Assembly (NCBI RefSeq): GCF_023746555.1
Contig: NZ_CP098755.1
Span: 508,501-572,500, forward strand
Direction of reading: 5' to 3'
Length of the DNA stretch: 64,000 nucleotides
Source of the DNA: Brevibacillus ruminantium
Lineage (GTDB): Bacteria; Bacillota; Bacilli; Brevibacillales; Brevibacillaceae
How positions within the stretch are numbered: position 1 is the stretch's first letter; each line of letters opens with the position of its first letter. Position numbers and translations under genes: made by a program. Shown here piece by piece: positions 34,675 through 43,163 of this stretch. The notes beneath the pieces are model-generated. The model ran no database searches. It worked only from the letters and a program-made list of their open reading frames with translations, and was not told the DNA's origin.

Positions 34675-36234
34675 ATGAATCAAATCCTGAAAGAAATCCG
34701 TTTGATGCTGTATGTGCTGCAATGGATTCTGTTTCTGTTCTTTTTTTACTTCTACATAAATTCCCATTCCCAACAAAACTCCCTGTTTTTCCTCTTGCTT
34801 GGCCTGATTATCATCTACGCTGCATGTTTGTGGTATGCACTCCCGAGAAGACGCTGGCTCCTGATGGGATTGGTCGATTTGGGGATGGCGCTCTTTTTCA
34901 TTACCCTGACGGGAAAGTGGAATAGTCCGTTCATGCTGTATGCGTACACCACGCTCTTGTGGCTGACAGCGATTTTACGGTTCGAGCAGTTTCTTGTTGT
35001 CGCCTTGATCGTTCTCTTCGCATACCCTTCTTTTCAAGCATGGCTGCCTCACGATTTGCTCCTTCCACAATCCGATCTGAATCTTCTTCGTTTTCTGCTC
35101 GATCTTTTGCTATGGGCCAGTTTGTCTTACTGGGTATTTATGATCATTTATTTAGGAAAAGGGGCCTATTCCAAAGCTTTGCAAATCTATCTGTTCATGA
35201 GAAAAGTGGCGGAGTCCAAACCAGACCTTCTATTGAGTGAAGAATCAGAAAAAACGCTGAAACGCCTTTTTCGTGCAGATAGTGCCTATCTTTGTCTGTT
35301 TGAAGAACGGGAGGGTGAGGGGAACTGGCGGAGGGATTATTTTGTTCAGCGATTGCTCGATCTGGGAGCGGAAGGGTGGGGGCGCTACCAAACAATTTCA
35401 CTGCAAGACTTTACGGGGAAAGAAGATACATACGTATGCTGGCCGTTGAGACAGAAAGGACATTCCTGGGGGTGCCTGCTTTTTTCCGTCCATCCGAAAA
35501 AACAACTGAGCCGTTTTGAGCAGTTTTTACTTCGGTTTATGGCGGTCTCTCTTTTCCAGTATTTGCAGCAAAACCGGATTCGCTATCAGATGGCTCGCTC
35601 CCTTCATGAAGAAATGAGAAGAAAGCTGGCGCAAGACATGCATGATGGTTTGGCCCAACAGTTATTTCTTTTGTCCGCCCAGCTTTTTCGAATCAAACAG
35701 ACACTGCCCCCCGAAGAAAGGGAAAACCTGCTGGAGAAGCTGCGCCAGATGGAAGAACGCATTCAATGGTGCCACGGCGAGGTGCGCAATTACATCACCC
35801 ATCTGCGCGATGCCCGGCCCAATCAGGGTATCGAAGAGGCTGTTCAGCAATTGCTGACACGAATTACGGTGGGCACAGACCTGCAGGTGGAATTCGTGAA
35901 ACGGGGGCGATTGGGAGAAGAGCCTCTGCCGGTCCTGGATGCGATCTACCGGTTGGTGGAAGAGGCGTCGGCCAATGTCGTCAAGCATGCGGCTGCCACC
36001 ATGCTGGAGGTCAGCGTGGAGTCGTCTGCCTTGCAAATCACAATCCGCATCAAGGACAACGGCATCGGGTTTGTTCCCGAGGAAAAGGCTGGTCTTGCCG
36101 ACAGCTATGGACTTCTGGGGATGAGGGAGCGCATCGCCGATGTCGGGGGAACCCTGCATATACGCTCGAAACCGGAGCAAGGAACGGAGATCATCGCGAT
36201 CGTACCGAAAAAAGGAGTGGAGAGATATGGATAA
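34675..36234 (+). CDS. NarL-type sensor histidine kinase (HisKA_3) with GAF-like domain
   Basis: 519 residues. Five to six membrane helices in the first 165 residues with short loops, a GAF-like cytoplasmic domain (about 180-295), then the HisKA_3 dimerisation box LAQDMHDGLAQQLFLLSAQL with phospho-acceptor His323 and a HATPase with EEASANVVKHA, DNGIGF and GLLGMRERI. It overlaps its response regulator by 8 nt. The signal is probably sensed in or near the membrane. It stands upstream of the HD-type and matrix genes, which may be its targets (inference from position). Confidence 0.93.
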   Translation: MNQILKEIRLMLYVLQWILFLFFFYFYINSHSQQNSLFFLLLGLIIIYAACLWYALPRRRWLLMGLVDLGMALFFITLTGKWNSPFMLYAYTTLLWLTAILRFEQFLVVALIVLFAYPSFQAWLPHDLLLPQSDLNLLRFLLDLLLWASLSYWVFMIIYLGKGAYSKALQIYLFMRKVAESKPDLLLSEESEKTLKRLFRADSAYLCLFEEREGEGNWRRDYFVQRLLDLGAEGWGRYQTISLQDFTGKEDTYVCWPLRQKGHSWGCLLFSVHPKKQLSRFEQFLLRFMAVSLFQYLQQNRIRYQMARSLHEEMRRKLAQDMHDGLAQQLFLLSAQLFRIKQTLPPEERENLLEKLRQMEERIQWCHGEVRNYITHLRDARPNQGIEEAVQQLLTRITVGTDLQVEFVKRGRLGEEPLPVLDAIYRLVEEASANVVKHAAATMLEVSVESSALQITIRIKDNGIGFVPEEKAGLADSYGLLGMRERIADVGGTLHIRSKPEQGTEIIAIVPKKGVERYG

Positions 36235-36850
36235 GGTGAGATTGCTGCTTGCAGATGATCACCGGATCGTACGCGAGGGTCTGAAAATGATCCTGGAAAG
36301 TTCGTCCAAATACGCCGTGATTGAGGAAGCGAACAATGGCGACGAGCTGGTAGCCAAGGCGATGAGCTGCAAGCCGGACCTGATTGTGTCCGATCTGAAA
36401 ATGCCGGGAACCTCCATCATCGATAGCTGCAGATCGATGAAGGAGGAGATGCCTGAACTGAAAGTGATGATTTTGACCGCGTATGATGAGAGTGAAGACG
36501 TATTCCGGGCACTTGACTCCCAGGTGGATGGGTATGTCATGAAGGATACCGTGCCCGAACAAATCCTGCACACGATGGATATGGTCATGATGGGCTACTC
36601 TTGCTTCCACTCCAAGCTGCAGAGAAGACGGAAGGAAGAGACGAATGTTCTTTTGACCGAACGGGAACAGGAAATTTTTGAACTGATCGTCGAGAATCTC
36701 AGCAATCAGGAGATTGCCCAACGGCTGTTTATATCCGAGGCAACCGTCAAAACGCACGTCAGCAGCATCCTTCGCAAGACGGGCCAACCCAATCGCTCGC
36801 AAGCCGTCTTGTACGGGCTGAAAAAAGGTATGGTGAAAGTAGTCCGCTAG
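36227..36850 (+). CDS. NarL/LuxR-family response regulator
   Basis: 207 residues. Receiver domain with LLADDHRIVREGL and phospho-acceptor Asp56 (IVSDLKMPG), then a LuxR-type helix-turn-helix (about 142-200) with LTEREQEIFELIVENLSNQEIAQRLFISEATVKTHVSSILRKTG. The start at 36227 is set by GGAGTGG and homology; it overlaps the kinase by 8 nt. The conserved receiver Lys appears as VMKDT, typical of NarL members. Confidence 0.94.
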   Translation: MDKVRLLLADDHRIVREGLKMILESSSKYAVIEEANNGDELVAKAMSCKPDLIVSDLKMPGTSIIDSCRSMKEEMPELKVMILTAYDESEDVFRALDSQVDGYVMKDTVPEQILHTMDMVMMGYSCFHSKLQRRRKEETNVLLTEREQEIFELIVENLSNQEIAQRLFISEATVKTHVSSILRKTGQPNRSQAVLYGLKKGMVKVVR

Positions 36851-36891
36851 TCTCGGGAAACCTTTTGTAAAAACGGTAAAGAGGGTATTTC

Positions 36892-38046
36892 ATGGAACTG
36901 CGAAAGAGGAAAGGAAATCATACCGAAGTTTTGGCTGACAGCATGTTTTACTGGCTGTCGGTGCTGGTCACGGCTGGTGCGGCCATGGCTGTGTTTCTGG
37001 TTTCGGCGGGTCTCGTCTCTTCGACCTGGTCAAACGTCATCGGGCTTACCATCTGCGGAGCGGTCTCTTGGACGGTGTACTTCCTGCACCAGCGCTACGT
37101 GTTGCCAGATACGGATTCACGGCATCCATCTGCTTTTCTCGGTATCGCTTTGCTGCTGTTCCTTTGTCTCTACAACCCCCTTGAATTCACCGGTATCTGG
37201 AACGTGTTTTTGATCTATCCGTTGTACTTGAGCTTCTTTCACGAAAAATGGCTTCTGTTTACTTGGGGGACGATCAGCGGTCTGGTCTATTTGCTTTCCG
37301 TTGTTGCAGGAATGGAGCAGCACGCCTTGATGGATGTCTTTGCCCATGTCACGCTCGCGATGGGCAGTGTGATTTGTGCCTGGTTAGGCTTCTTCTCGCT
37401 CAGCAAATGGGTCGGGGGGGCGAAGCGGGAAGCAGATATCAAAAAGCGGGAATACGTCATGAGCCTGCTGAATGAACTGGTTCCGGTAGTTGAGCGAAAA
37501 ACGCACACCAGCAGCCGGGAAATCGAACAGATGGGGCGATTGATCAAAAGGCTGCTCCAGGAGTTTCCCGAGGAAACGGTGAGCGACTGGGAGATCAATT
37601 TACTCTCCCTCCTGCACTATGTCAGTCGTATCAAATGGCCGGACTATCTGTTTGAAAAAGAAGGCAAGCTGACGACGTATGAATATCAGTTGATCCAGGA
37701 GCATTGTTACATGGGCACGGAGCTGTTCAAGGATGATCCGTCCTACCAACGGGTGATTACGGCTCTTCGCCATCATCATGAGAGGTATGACGGTACGGGT
37801 TATCCAGCCCAATTGAAAGAGAAGGAAATCCCTTTGCTGGCACAAGCGCTTGGGATTGTCGAGTGCTTCATCGCTATGACGGCAGTGAGGGCGTACCGAG
37901 GCCCATTCACTGTAGAAGAGGCCTACGAGCAAATCTGCCTGATGGCCGGGACAGCCTATGATGAGCAAATCGTGCAAGCTTTTACGCGAACCGTGCAGAT
38001 CCAAGCCTCGAAAAGAGTACCTGATGTGCCCCCCATGGTGGGCTAG
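36892..38046 (+). CDS. Membrane protein with degenerate HD-GYP domain
   Basis: 384 residues: six membrane helices (about 18-175), then a cytoplasmic HD-GYP-like domain (about 195-370). The GYP part is intact (HHHERYDGTGYP, 294-305), and the third-helix His is present (IQEHCYMGTELF). However, the HD pair itself reads LLHYVSRI (His242-Tyr243) and the later metal Asp reads as Glu (GIVECFIAMTA). HD-GYP enzymes degrade cyclic di-GMP; with two metal ligands changed, catalysis is doubtful and a sensing role is possible. It follows the response regulator gene by 41 nt. Confidence 0.8.
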   Translation: MELRKRKGNHTEVLADSMFYWLSVLVTAGAAMAVFLVSAGLVSSTWSNVIGLTICGAVSWTVYFLHQRYVLPDTDSRHPSAFLGIALLLFLCLYNPLEFTGIWNVFLIYPLYLSFFHEKWLLFTWGTISGLVYLLSVVAGMEQHALMDVFAHVTLAMGSVICAWLGFFSLSKWVGGAKREADIKKREYVMSLLNELVPVVERKTHTSSREIEQMGRLIKRLLQEFPEETVSDWEINLLSLLHYVSRIKWPDYLFEKEGKLTTYEYQLIQEHCYMGTELFKDDPSYQRVITALRHHHERYDGTGYPAQLKEKEIPLLAQALGIVECFIAMTAVRAYRGPFTVEEAYEQICLMAGTAYDEQIVQAFTRTVQIQASKRVPDVPPMVG

Positions 38047-38151
38047 AACTACACCTGAAAGCTAGGCATTTACATTCTCAGTGATGATACCGATATATGG
38101 AAATTATGGTAATGTATTTGGAAAGAGTTGGTGGCTCAGGAGGGAAGGACT

Positions 38152-38361
38152 GTGTGGCAGAAACGGTGTCTGGATTGCCAAAAGCGTTCGTACAGCAGCC
38201 AGGAGTGGTATGAGTGGCTTTGCCCCTATTGCGGCAAGAATCTTACCCTCTTGCGTGCCACCCCGGCATCCGTCCACTTTGTTCCCATCCGTCTTGTCCC
38301 TCCCTGTCCGCAGCACCCCTCAGGAGAAAAAGCGCCGGAGGGGAAGCGGATCAGCCTGTAG
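38152..38361 (+). CDS. Small zinc-ribbon protein
   Basis: 69 residues. Two CxxC pairs (RCLDCQKRSYSS and WLCPYCGKNL) form a zinc ribbon; the tail is Pro-rich without membrane segments. GTG start at 38152 behind AGGAGGGAAGG. It lies between the HD-type gene and the first SipW-like peptidase gene and ends at a terminator. Function unknown; the ribbon is of the type seen in small nucleic-acid-binding or redox proteins. Confidence 0.7.
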   Translation: MWQKRCLDCQKRSYSSQEWYEWLCPYCGKNLTLLRATPASVHFVPIRLVPPCPQHPSGEKAPEGKRISL

Positions 38362-38397
38362 ACCCGCAGCCGAAAAGCAGGTCTGCAGGCTTTTTCA
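38353..38397 (+). terminator. Terminator after zinc-ribbon gene
   Basis: AGCCTGTAGACC pairs with GGTCTGCAGGCT, then TTTTC. The stem overlaps the last codons of the gene. Confidence 0.75.
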
Positions 38398-38541
38398 TTT
38401 TCCCCCTTCCTCATTCTTCAGTATGAGATCCTCCCATCCCCGCGAATAAAAATCTTCCTCCTCATGTGTATCCGCTGTCCTTCCCGTGGTGGAAGATGCC
38501 CCCCTGAATTCTGCGTAAAATGGGGGAAAGAGGTGAGCGGC

Positions 38542-39063
38542 GTGGCTTCTCGTGTGACCAAAAGAATCTGCATCGTCCTGTTGGGGCTTTTTGTCTTTAT
38601 CAATCTGTTTTTGTACATAACCAGTCATCTGAATGATGACCGCATGCCCGGGGTCGGCGGCTGGCGCGTGCTCTCGGTCATTACGGGAAGTATGTCCCCT
38701 GCAATCGAAGCGGGGGATATGGTCATTGTCCGGGCGTACGGGAAAGAGGAGCCGCTCGTAGGGGATATTGTCACCTACTGGCAGGAGAAACACAGCCAAT
38801 CCCTCACCACTCACCGGATCGTGCAGCGATTGGAAAACGGCTATCTGCAAACCAAGGGAGACGCGAATCAGGATTTGGATGGAGGCTGGACCGATCCCGA
38901 ACGGCTGGTAGGCAAAGTGGTCGCCAGGATTCCCTACGCCGCTGCCGTGCAGGAGGGGCTGCAAAAGCCGCCCGTTTTCCTGTCTGTTCTGGCTCTTTTT
39001 ATCATCGTCCTGATGTATTCGCATCGCCGGGAGCGAAGCGGTCCCGCACAGATACAATCTTAA
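38542..39063 (+). CDS. Signal peptidase I, SipW/ER type (first copy)
   Basis: Membrane signal peptidase of the Ser-His (S26B) type, 173 residues. N-terminal helix (about 8-28), catalytic Ser51 in VITGSMSPAI, His92 in SLTTHRIV in place of the bacterial Lys, KGDAN motif, and a C-terminal helix (about 145-165). B. subtilis SipW of this type processes TasA and TapA. GTG at 38542 follows GAGGTGA with 5-nt spacing; an in-frame GTG lies at 38533. The gene 21 nt downstream encodes a TasA-like protein, its probable substrate. Confidence 0.9.
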   Translation: MASRVTKRICIVLLGLFVFINLFLYITSHLNDDRMPGVGGWRVLSVITGSMSPAIEAGDMVIVRAYGKEEPLVGDIVTYWQEKHSQSLTTHRIVQRLENGYLQTKGDANQDLDGGWTDPERLVGKVVARIPYAAAVQEGLQKPPVFLSVLALFIIVLMYSHRRERSGPAQIQS

Positions 39064-39084
39064 GACCATTGAGGGGGAACGTTC

Positions 39085-40353
39085 ATGAAGTGGGAACAGG
39101 TCAAACACTGGCCATGGAAGCGGATCGCGCTTGGAACGGCTGTGATTTCCTCGATTATCATCAGTACCGGCTTTGGGACTTATGCGTACTTTACCAGTTC
39201 CGTGGAGGAATCCAGTACATTTGCCGCGGGCAAGCTGGAGATTTCACTGGGGGAGAACAAAGCCCGGTTTGAGACCGATGACGACCGTCCGTTTTTGCCC
39301 GGCGTCCGGTTCAGCAAAACACTGACGGTTCAAAATCGCAGTGACGTTCCGGTCAAATATGCGCTTTTGGCGGAAAAAGAAGACGGTGATGACATCGTCT
39401 ACAATCAGTTGGTCGTGGAAGTAAGAAGAGAGGGCGAGGGCGGCGAGCTGCTCTACCACGGGCGGGTCAATCAGCTCAACCAGGCCAATGTCGTGATTGC
39501 CGAACTGCCCAAAAATGACAGCGACCAGCTTCATTTTTCTGTGTATCTGCCGGAGAGCACGGGAAATGACGTCCAGCAAAAGTCGGCAGATGTGACATTC
39601 GGATTTTTAGCCACCCAGCAGGAAAACGGTCATTATTTTGCCCAGGGCGGCCCTGTCATGACCTTTACCCCGCAGGACCTGAACGGAATCAAGCTGGCGG
39701 AAACCTTGCGGCTGGCCAGCAAGGAAGCGGAGCGGGACAGCGCCAAAGGAATGACCTTTGTGCTGGAGGAAGGCAGTTATGATCTGTCCTCCATGAAACT
39801 GCCGGAAAAGATCACGTGGAAAGCGGCCCCCGGCAAAGAGGGCAAGGTGATCGTGCGTGCTGATGAACTGCAGGTGAGCAACGCGGCGTTTGAGGGAATC
39901 CGCTTTGAGGGCAGGGGGACAGGCTTGTATGTGGGGTCCAATGTCAGCTTTAGCGGCTGCACCTTTGACGGCAGCTTCGATGCGGCGATCCGGCCAAAAC
40001 CGGATCTCTCCGGTGAGAAGACGCTGGAGGGACTGACGGTTAAAGACAGCGTCTTTAGCGGGGCGCAGGAAGCGATCGTGGTGGATCAGACGATGAAGGC
40101 GGTGTTCATTGCCAACAATACATTCCAGGCTGTCAATCACGCTGTCGTCGTTGCCAGTCAAAAAGAGTCCGAGGTTCAAATGGTCGGCAATGACTTTACG
40201 CGGGTAAACAAATACGCAGTAGACAGCGGCGGTGTTCGGGTAGGAGATGGAATCGAGGGATTCAGGGAGACAAGCGAGGTGAACGGAGATGTCCAAAAAC
40301 TCGCCCTTCATCTCTTCAAAGCAGACCTCTATTTCGAAGACAACAAATACTGA
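39085..40353 (+). CDS. TasA/camelysin-like domain fused to a right-handed beta-helix
   Basis: 422 residues. The N-terminal SipW-type signal (membrane stretch about 17-34, AYFTSSVEESSTFAAGKLEISLG) and the first about 180 residues match TasA/CalY matrix proteins. The rest (about 195-400) is a series of short beta-strands with FEGIRFEG, VSFSGCTFDG, VKDSVFSG and VFIANNTFQA spaced about 22 residues apart, typical of a parallel beta-helix (pectate-lyase-like) without evident catalytic residues. TasA and CalY are only about 200-260 residues, so this is an unusual fusion. The beta-helix may bind polysaccharide (inference). Confidence 0.85.
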   Translation: MKWEQVKHWPWKRIALGTAVISSIIISTGFGTYAYFTSSVEESSTFAAGKLEISLGENKARFETDDDRPFLPGVRFSKTLTVQNRSDVPVKYALLAEKEDGDDIVYNQLVVEVRREGEGGELLYHGRVNQLNQANVVIAELPKNDSDQLHFSVYLPESTGNDVQQKSADVTFGFLATQQENGHYFAQGGPVMTFTPQDLNGIKLAETLRLASKEAERDSAKGMTFVLEEGSYDLSSMKLPEKITWKAAPGKEGKVIVRADELQVSNAAFEGIRFEGRGTGLYVGSNVSFSGCTFDGSFDAAIRPKPDLSGEKTLEGLTVKDSVFSGAQEAIVVDQTMKAVFIANNTFQAVNHAVVVASQKESEVQMVGNDFTRVNKYAVDSGGVRVGDGIEGFRETSEVNGDVQKLALHLFKADLYFEDNKY

Positions 40354-41014
40354 AAACCCCGGCAGACGTAAAATCAAACGGAATCATTCACGCCTTTTGG
40401 AGCGATGGGCAGGGGGAGTGTTTCTGCTCGGGCTGACGACTGCGCTGTGGACACAGCCAGCGGGGACTTACAGCTGGATGTGGAAGGAAGCCAGAGATAC
40501 GGGGCACAGCTTTGTTATCGGTCTGTTGGACATCACCAGCAGCTCTTTTGGGGAGAAGTGGCGGGTTCTGGAGGGAGGCAATCAGACGTTTGATTTAGCT
40601 CGGATGATTCCGGGAGATGCCCGCGAGCTCGAAGCTACACTCTCACGGGGAGAGAGCGACCTGGCGTTTGACTACAAGATCGTCGCCAGAGTGGTGAACC
40701 CAGAAAAAAAGGAAGATGCAGAAAAGCTGGAGGAAGCCGAAAAGCTGGAGGAAGTCCTGCACATGCGCATCGAGAGCGGCGGCTCTCTGGTGTATGACGG
40801 ACCGGTGAGCGGCCTTCATCAGGAAAAGCCCGGTCTGCGCCATCTCAACGGGACAGAAGATCACTTTTCAGCGGATCAGCGGAAGAAAACCTTTCTGATC
40901 ACGGTCTATTTGCCGAAAGAGGGTGTCGATCACACCTATCAAGCGCTTGCCGGTGAGCTGGAAATTCGATTTCTGGCCAAACAGGCGACACCGGATGCAA
41001 TCTTTTCGGAATAG
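40289..41014 (+). CDS. SipW-dependent-type secreted protein (TasA-like)
   Basis: 241 residues. A basic N-terminus (KIKRNHSRLLERW), a membrane/signal stretch at about 42-60, then a beta-rich part with DITSSSFGEKWRVL and VYLPKEGVDHTYQALAGELEIRFLA, matching the end of TasA-like domains. It contains a charged repeat EDAEKLEEAEKLEEVLH. The gene begins 65 nt inside the previous one in another frame, with GAGGTGA 6 nt before the ATG, so translation is probably coupled. Likely a second fibre or anchor subunit. Confidence 0.8.
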   Translation: MSKNSPFISSKQTSISKTTNTENPGRRKIKRNHSRLLERWAGGVFLLGLTTALWTQPAGTYSWMWKEARDTGHSFVIGLLDITSSSFGEKWRVLEGGNQTFDLARMIPGDARELEATLSRGESDLAFDYKIVARVVNPEKKEDAEKLEEAEKLEEVLHMRIESGGSLVYDGPVSGLHQEKPGLRHLNGTEDHFSADQRKKTFLITVYLPKEGVDHTYQALAGELEIRFLAKQATPDAIFSE

Positions 41015-41025
41015 GGGGGAGTGCA

Positions 41026-42144
41026 TTGAAAAAGCTGGTGTCTGTTGTCATGGCAGTAGCGTTGATCAGTATGCTCCATCCCCTTGAGACGACGGTCTCA
41101 TTTTTGACCAGCGAAAAAAAGCAGAGGGCTCCTGTCAGCCTGGGAACGAATGAGGATGTATTTCTGACCGAAACGGAATCCATCCAGATCGTGACTGAAG
41201 TAACCAAAAAGGTGACGATTACCAGAAAATCAGTGGACGGGGAGGAAGGCGGCGGAGAAGAGGCCTCGGAAGAGCGTGATGTGAAATTTAGCATACAGGA
41301 AGGGGCTTTTTATCTGAGGTTGAAGCCGCAGCGTCCACATTTGGATCTGGATGAACAAGATTTACAAGTGACGGGGGAGGCGAAAGATCTTCTCCAGATT
41401 GAGCGGCAGGACAGCGAGGAGGACATCGTTTTTCGGATTGGCCATATCCGCAGCAAGGTGGAATACAGCGATGACCTCCTGACAGGGGAGCTGCATATCA
41501 CCGCGTTGGGCGGCTTTTACCAGCATGTCATTCCGTTGACTGTGGAGACCCAGTATAAAGAGAGCACACATGTGATCAGTGTTCCAAGTCCGCCTCCCAT
41601 CCCTGGGGTGCCGGGCAGTCCGCCTCCGGGAGGGACTCCCGCACCAGTCCCCAACCCGCTGCCGCCTGAACAGCCGCCGACAGAAACACCGCCCGTACCA
41701 CCGGTGCCCGGCACAGAAAATCCGGCACCGCCCAGTCCGGGAGAGGCGGCAAATCCATCGCCACCAGGTACGGGAGGCGAGAATCCACCGGCGCCGGGAA
41801 CGGGAGGAGAACCCGCGCCGCGACCGGGAACGGGCAGCGGAAACCCGTCACCGCCGGGAGCAGGAGGAGAACCCGCGCCGTCACCGGGCCAAGGAGGCGG
41901 GAACCCGTCACCGCCGGGTGCAGGAGGAGAACCCGCGCCGCAACCGGGACCGGGCAGCGGAAACCCGTCACCACCGGGAACAGGGGGAGAACCCGCGCCG
42001 CACCCGGGAACGGGCAGCGAGAATCCGTCCCTGCCAGGAGCAGGAGGAGAACCCGCGCCGTCAGCGGGCACGGGTAGCGAGAAACCATCCCCGCCGGGAG
42101 CAGGGGGAGACAAAGCGCCGTCTCCAGATGCGGGAGGTGTTTAG
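41026..42144 (+). CDS. Secreted protein with Pro/Gly-rich tandem repeats
   Basis: 372 residues. Signal peptide (1 to about 25), an acidic beta-rich globular part (about 40-185), then a Pro/Gly/Ser-rich tail to the end. The tail has five exact 20-residue repeats of the form EPAPxPGxGSxNPSPPGxGG, plus degenerate flanks. TTG start at 41026 behind GGGGGGAG. No LPxTG or membrane anchor at the C-terminus. It follows the TasA-like genes by 11 nt and is probably a matrix or wall-associated component (inference). Confidence 0.85.
   Translation: MKKLVSVVMAVALISMLHPLETTVSFLTSEKKQRAPVSLGTNEDVFLTETESIQIVTEVTKKVTITRKSVDGEEGGGEEASEERDVKFSIQEGAFYLRLKPQRPHLDLDEQDLQVTGEAKDLLQIERQDSEEDIVFRIGHIRSKVEYSDDLLTGELHITALGGFYQHVIPLTVETQYKESTHVISVPSPPPIPGVPGSPPPGGTPAPVPNPLPPEQPPTETPPVPPVPGTENPAPPSPGEAANPSPPGTGGENPPAPGTGGEPAPRPGTGSGNPSPPGAGGEPAPSPGQGGGNPSPPGAGGEPAPQPGPGSGNPSPPGTGGEPAPHPGTGSENPSLPGAGGEPAPSAGTGSEKPSPPGAGGDKAPSPDAGGV
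41809..42108 (+). repeat. Five 60-bp tandem repeats encoding Pro/Gly-rich units
   Basis: Exact 60-bp period, five full units starting at GAACCCGCGCCG. Units vary mostly at a few codons. The reading frame is kept throughout; copy number could change by slippage or recombination. Confidence 0.92.
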
Positions 42145-42523
42145 ACCCTTCGCCACCAACGTCGAAACGGAGAGACCCGCCGGATTCCACAGGGGCTTCC
42201 TCGTTTCAGCAAAAGCCATCTTTCCGTACAGCATAAACGTACCAGCGGGCAGCAGCTTGCTGGTACTTCTTTTTTTCACCAAGGCAGGCATCTGCGAGGA
42301 CTATTTTCAGATACCTGAGGCATCGTTCCCATTATTTTTCCGCAAAGCGGAGACGAGATCATCCCTCAGTATGAGGCGGCATCCATACCAGATGATACAA
42401 CGGTTCATCCCGATCATACAGGAAGTTCACCCTGACGCAGGAAGATGGGAAATGGAAAAAAACGTAAGATGAAAACAGTGAACGGCACACAGCCAAACAC
42501 CAGGAAAGCGAGGAGATAAACCA
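42145..42523 (+). other. Intergenic region with terminator before second sipW-like gene
   Basis: 380 bp without a supported gene. A stem-loop GTACCAGC (42239-42246) / GCTGGTAC (42259-42266), followed by TTCTTTTTTT, ends the upstream transcript, so the second peptidase unit must have its own promoter between about 42280 and 42500. I cannot point to a clear one. Confidence 0.6.
42239..42277 (+). terminator. Terminator after Pro/Gly-repeat protein gene
   Basis: Perfect 8-bp stem GTACCAGC/GCTGGTAC with a 12-nt loop and TTCTTTTTTT. Confidence 0.85.
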
Positions 42524-43063
42524 GTGAAGCTACTGAAAAAAAGCATATCGATTCTGACGAGTCTGTTCCTGATCCTGGTCATAGTGATTACGGGTATTCT
42601 CTTCGTCGGCAAGATCAGCGGGGGAAAAACAGTCCTGTTCGGAAGTCAGATCATGGTGGTACTCAGCGGCTCGATGTCTCCGGCCTTTGACACTGGCAGT
42701 ATTGTCGCTGTCAAGCCGGTCGATTTCAAGGATGTGAAAGAGAACGACATCATTACCTTCAAGGACCCGGAAGGCCTGACGATCACCCACCGCGTCGTTG
42801 AGGTAGGAGAGGGACAACTGATTACCAAAGGGGACGCCAATGACGGCAAGGACACAGCCCCGGTCACGCCAGATCGTCTGATCGGTAAAGTGCAGTATTC
42901 CGTTCCTTGGGTCGGATACTTCATCGAGTTTGCCAAATCGGGTCTGGGAATGCTGATCATGCTCGCAGTGCCGGGAATCTATCTGATCGTCAGCCAGGTC
43001 TGGAAGCTGCTTCGGATGATCAAGGAAGAGGAAGCAAAGACGGCAGCCAAAACGCAGCCATAA
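42524..43063 (+). CDS. sipW: Signal peptidase I, SipW type (second copy)
   Basis: 179 residues, S26B Ser-His signal peptidase. N-terminal helix (about 8-30), catalytic Ser50 in VVLSGSMSPAF, His89 in LTITHRVVEV, KGDAND motif, and a C-terminal helix (about 140-165) followed by a Lys-rich tail. GTG start behind AGGAGA. It is followed after 100 nt by a camelysin/TasA gene, its likely substrate, as in B. subtilis sipW-tasA. Closer in layout to canonical SipW than the copy at 38542. Confidence 0.93.
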   Translation: MKLLKKSISILTSLFLILVIVITGILFVGKISGGKTVLFGSQIMVVLSGSMSPAFDTGSIVAVKPVDFKDVKENDIITFKDPEGLTITHRVVEVGEGQLITKGDANDGKDTAPVTPDRLIGKVQYSVPWVGYFIEFAKSGLGMLIMLAVPGIYLIVSQVWKLLRMIKEEEAKTAAKTQP

Positions 43064-43114
43064 TCACCCAGCGTGGTGATACCTTGTGGGCTGATAACAG
43101 GAATTCTGGTATCA
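43063..43114 (+). promoter_or_regulatory. Two mutually exclusive hairpins between sipW and the camelysin gene
   Basis: ATCACC (43063-43068) can pair with GGTGAT (43075-43080), or TGATACC (43077-43083) with GGTATCA (43108-43114). They share bases 43077-43080, so only one can form at a time. No T-run. Could adjust read-through or mRNA stability between peptidase and fibre gene. Confidence 0.4.
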
Positions 43115-43163
43115 GGCTTCAAGTCATCATAAAAATTATATTGAAGATGTGGGAGGAAGAAAA

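Noticed and set aside
41809-42108. Possible CRISPR-like array
   Set aside because: Units are directly joined in-frame 60-bp coding repeats without spacers.
41517-42190. Gly/Pro-rich open frames antisense to, and in other frames of, the 60-bp repeats
   Set aside because: Repeated GC-rich DNA keeps several frames open; only the + frame with signal peptide and TTG start has a binding site and gene context.
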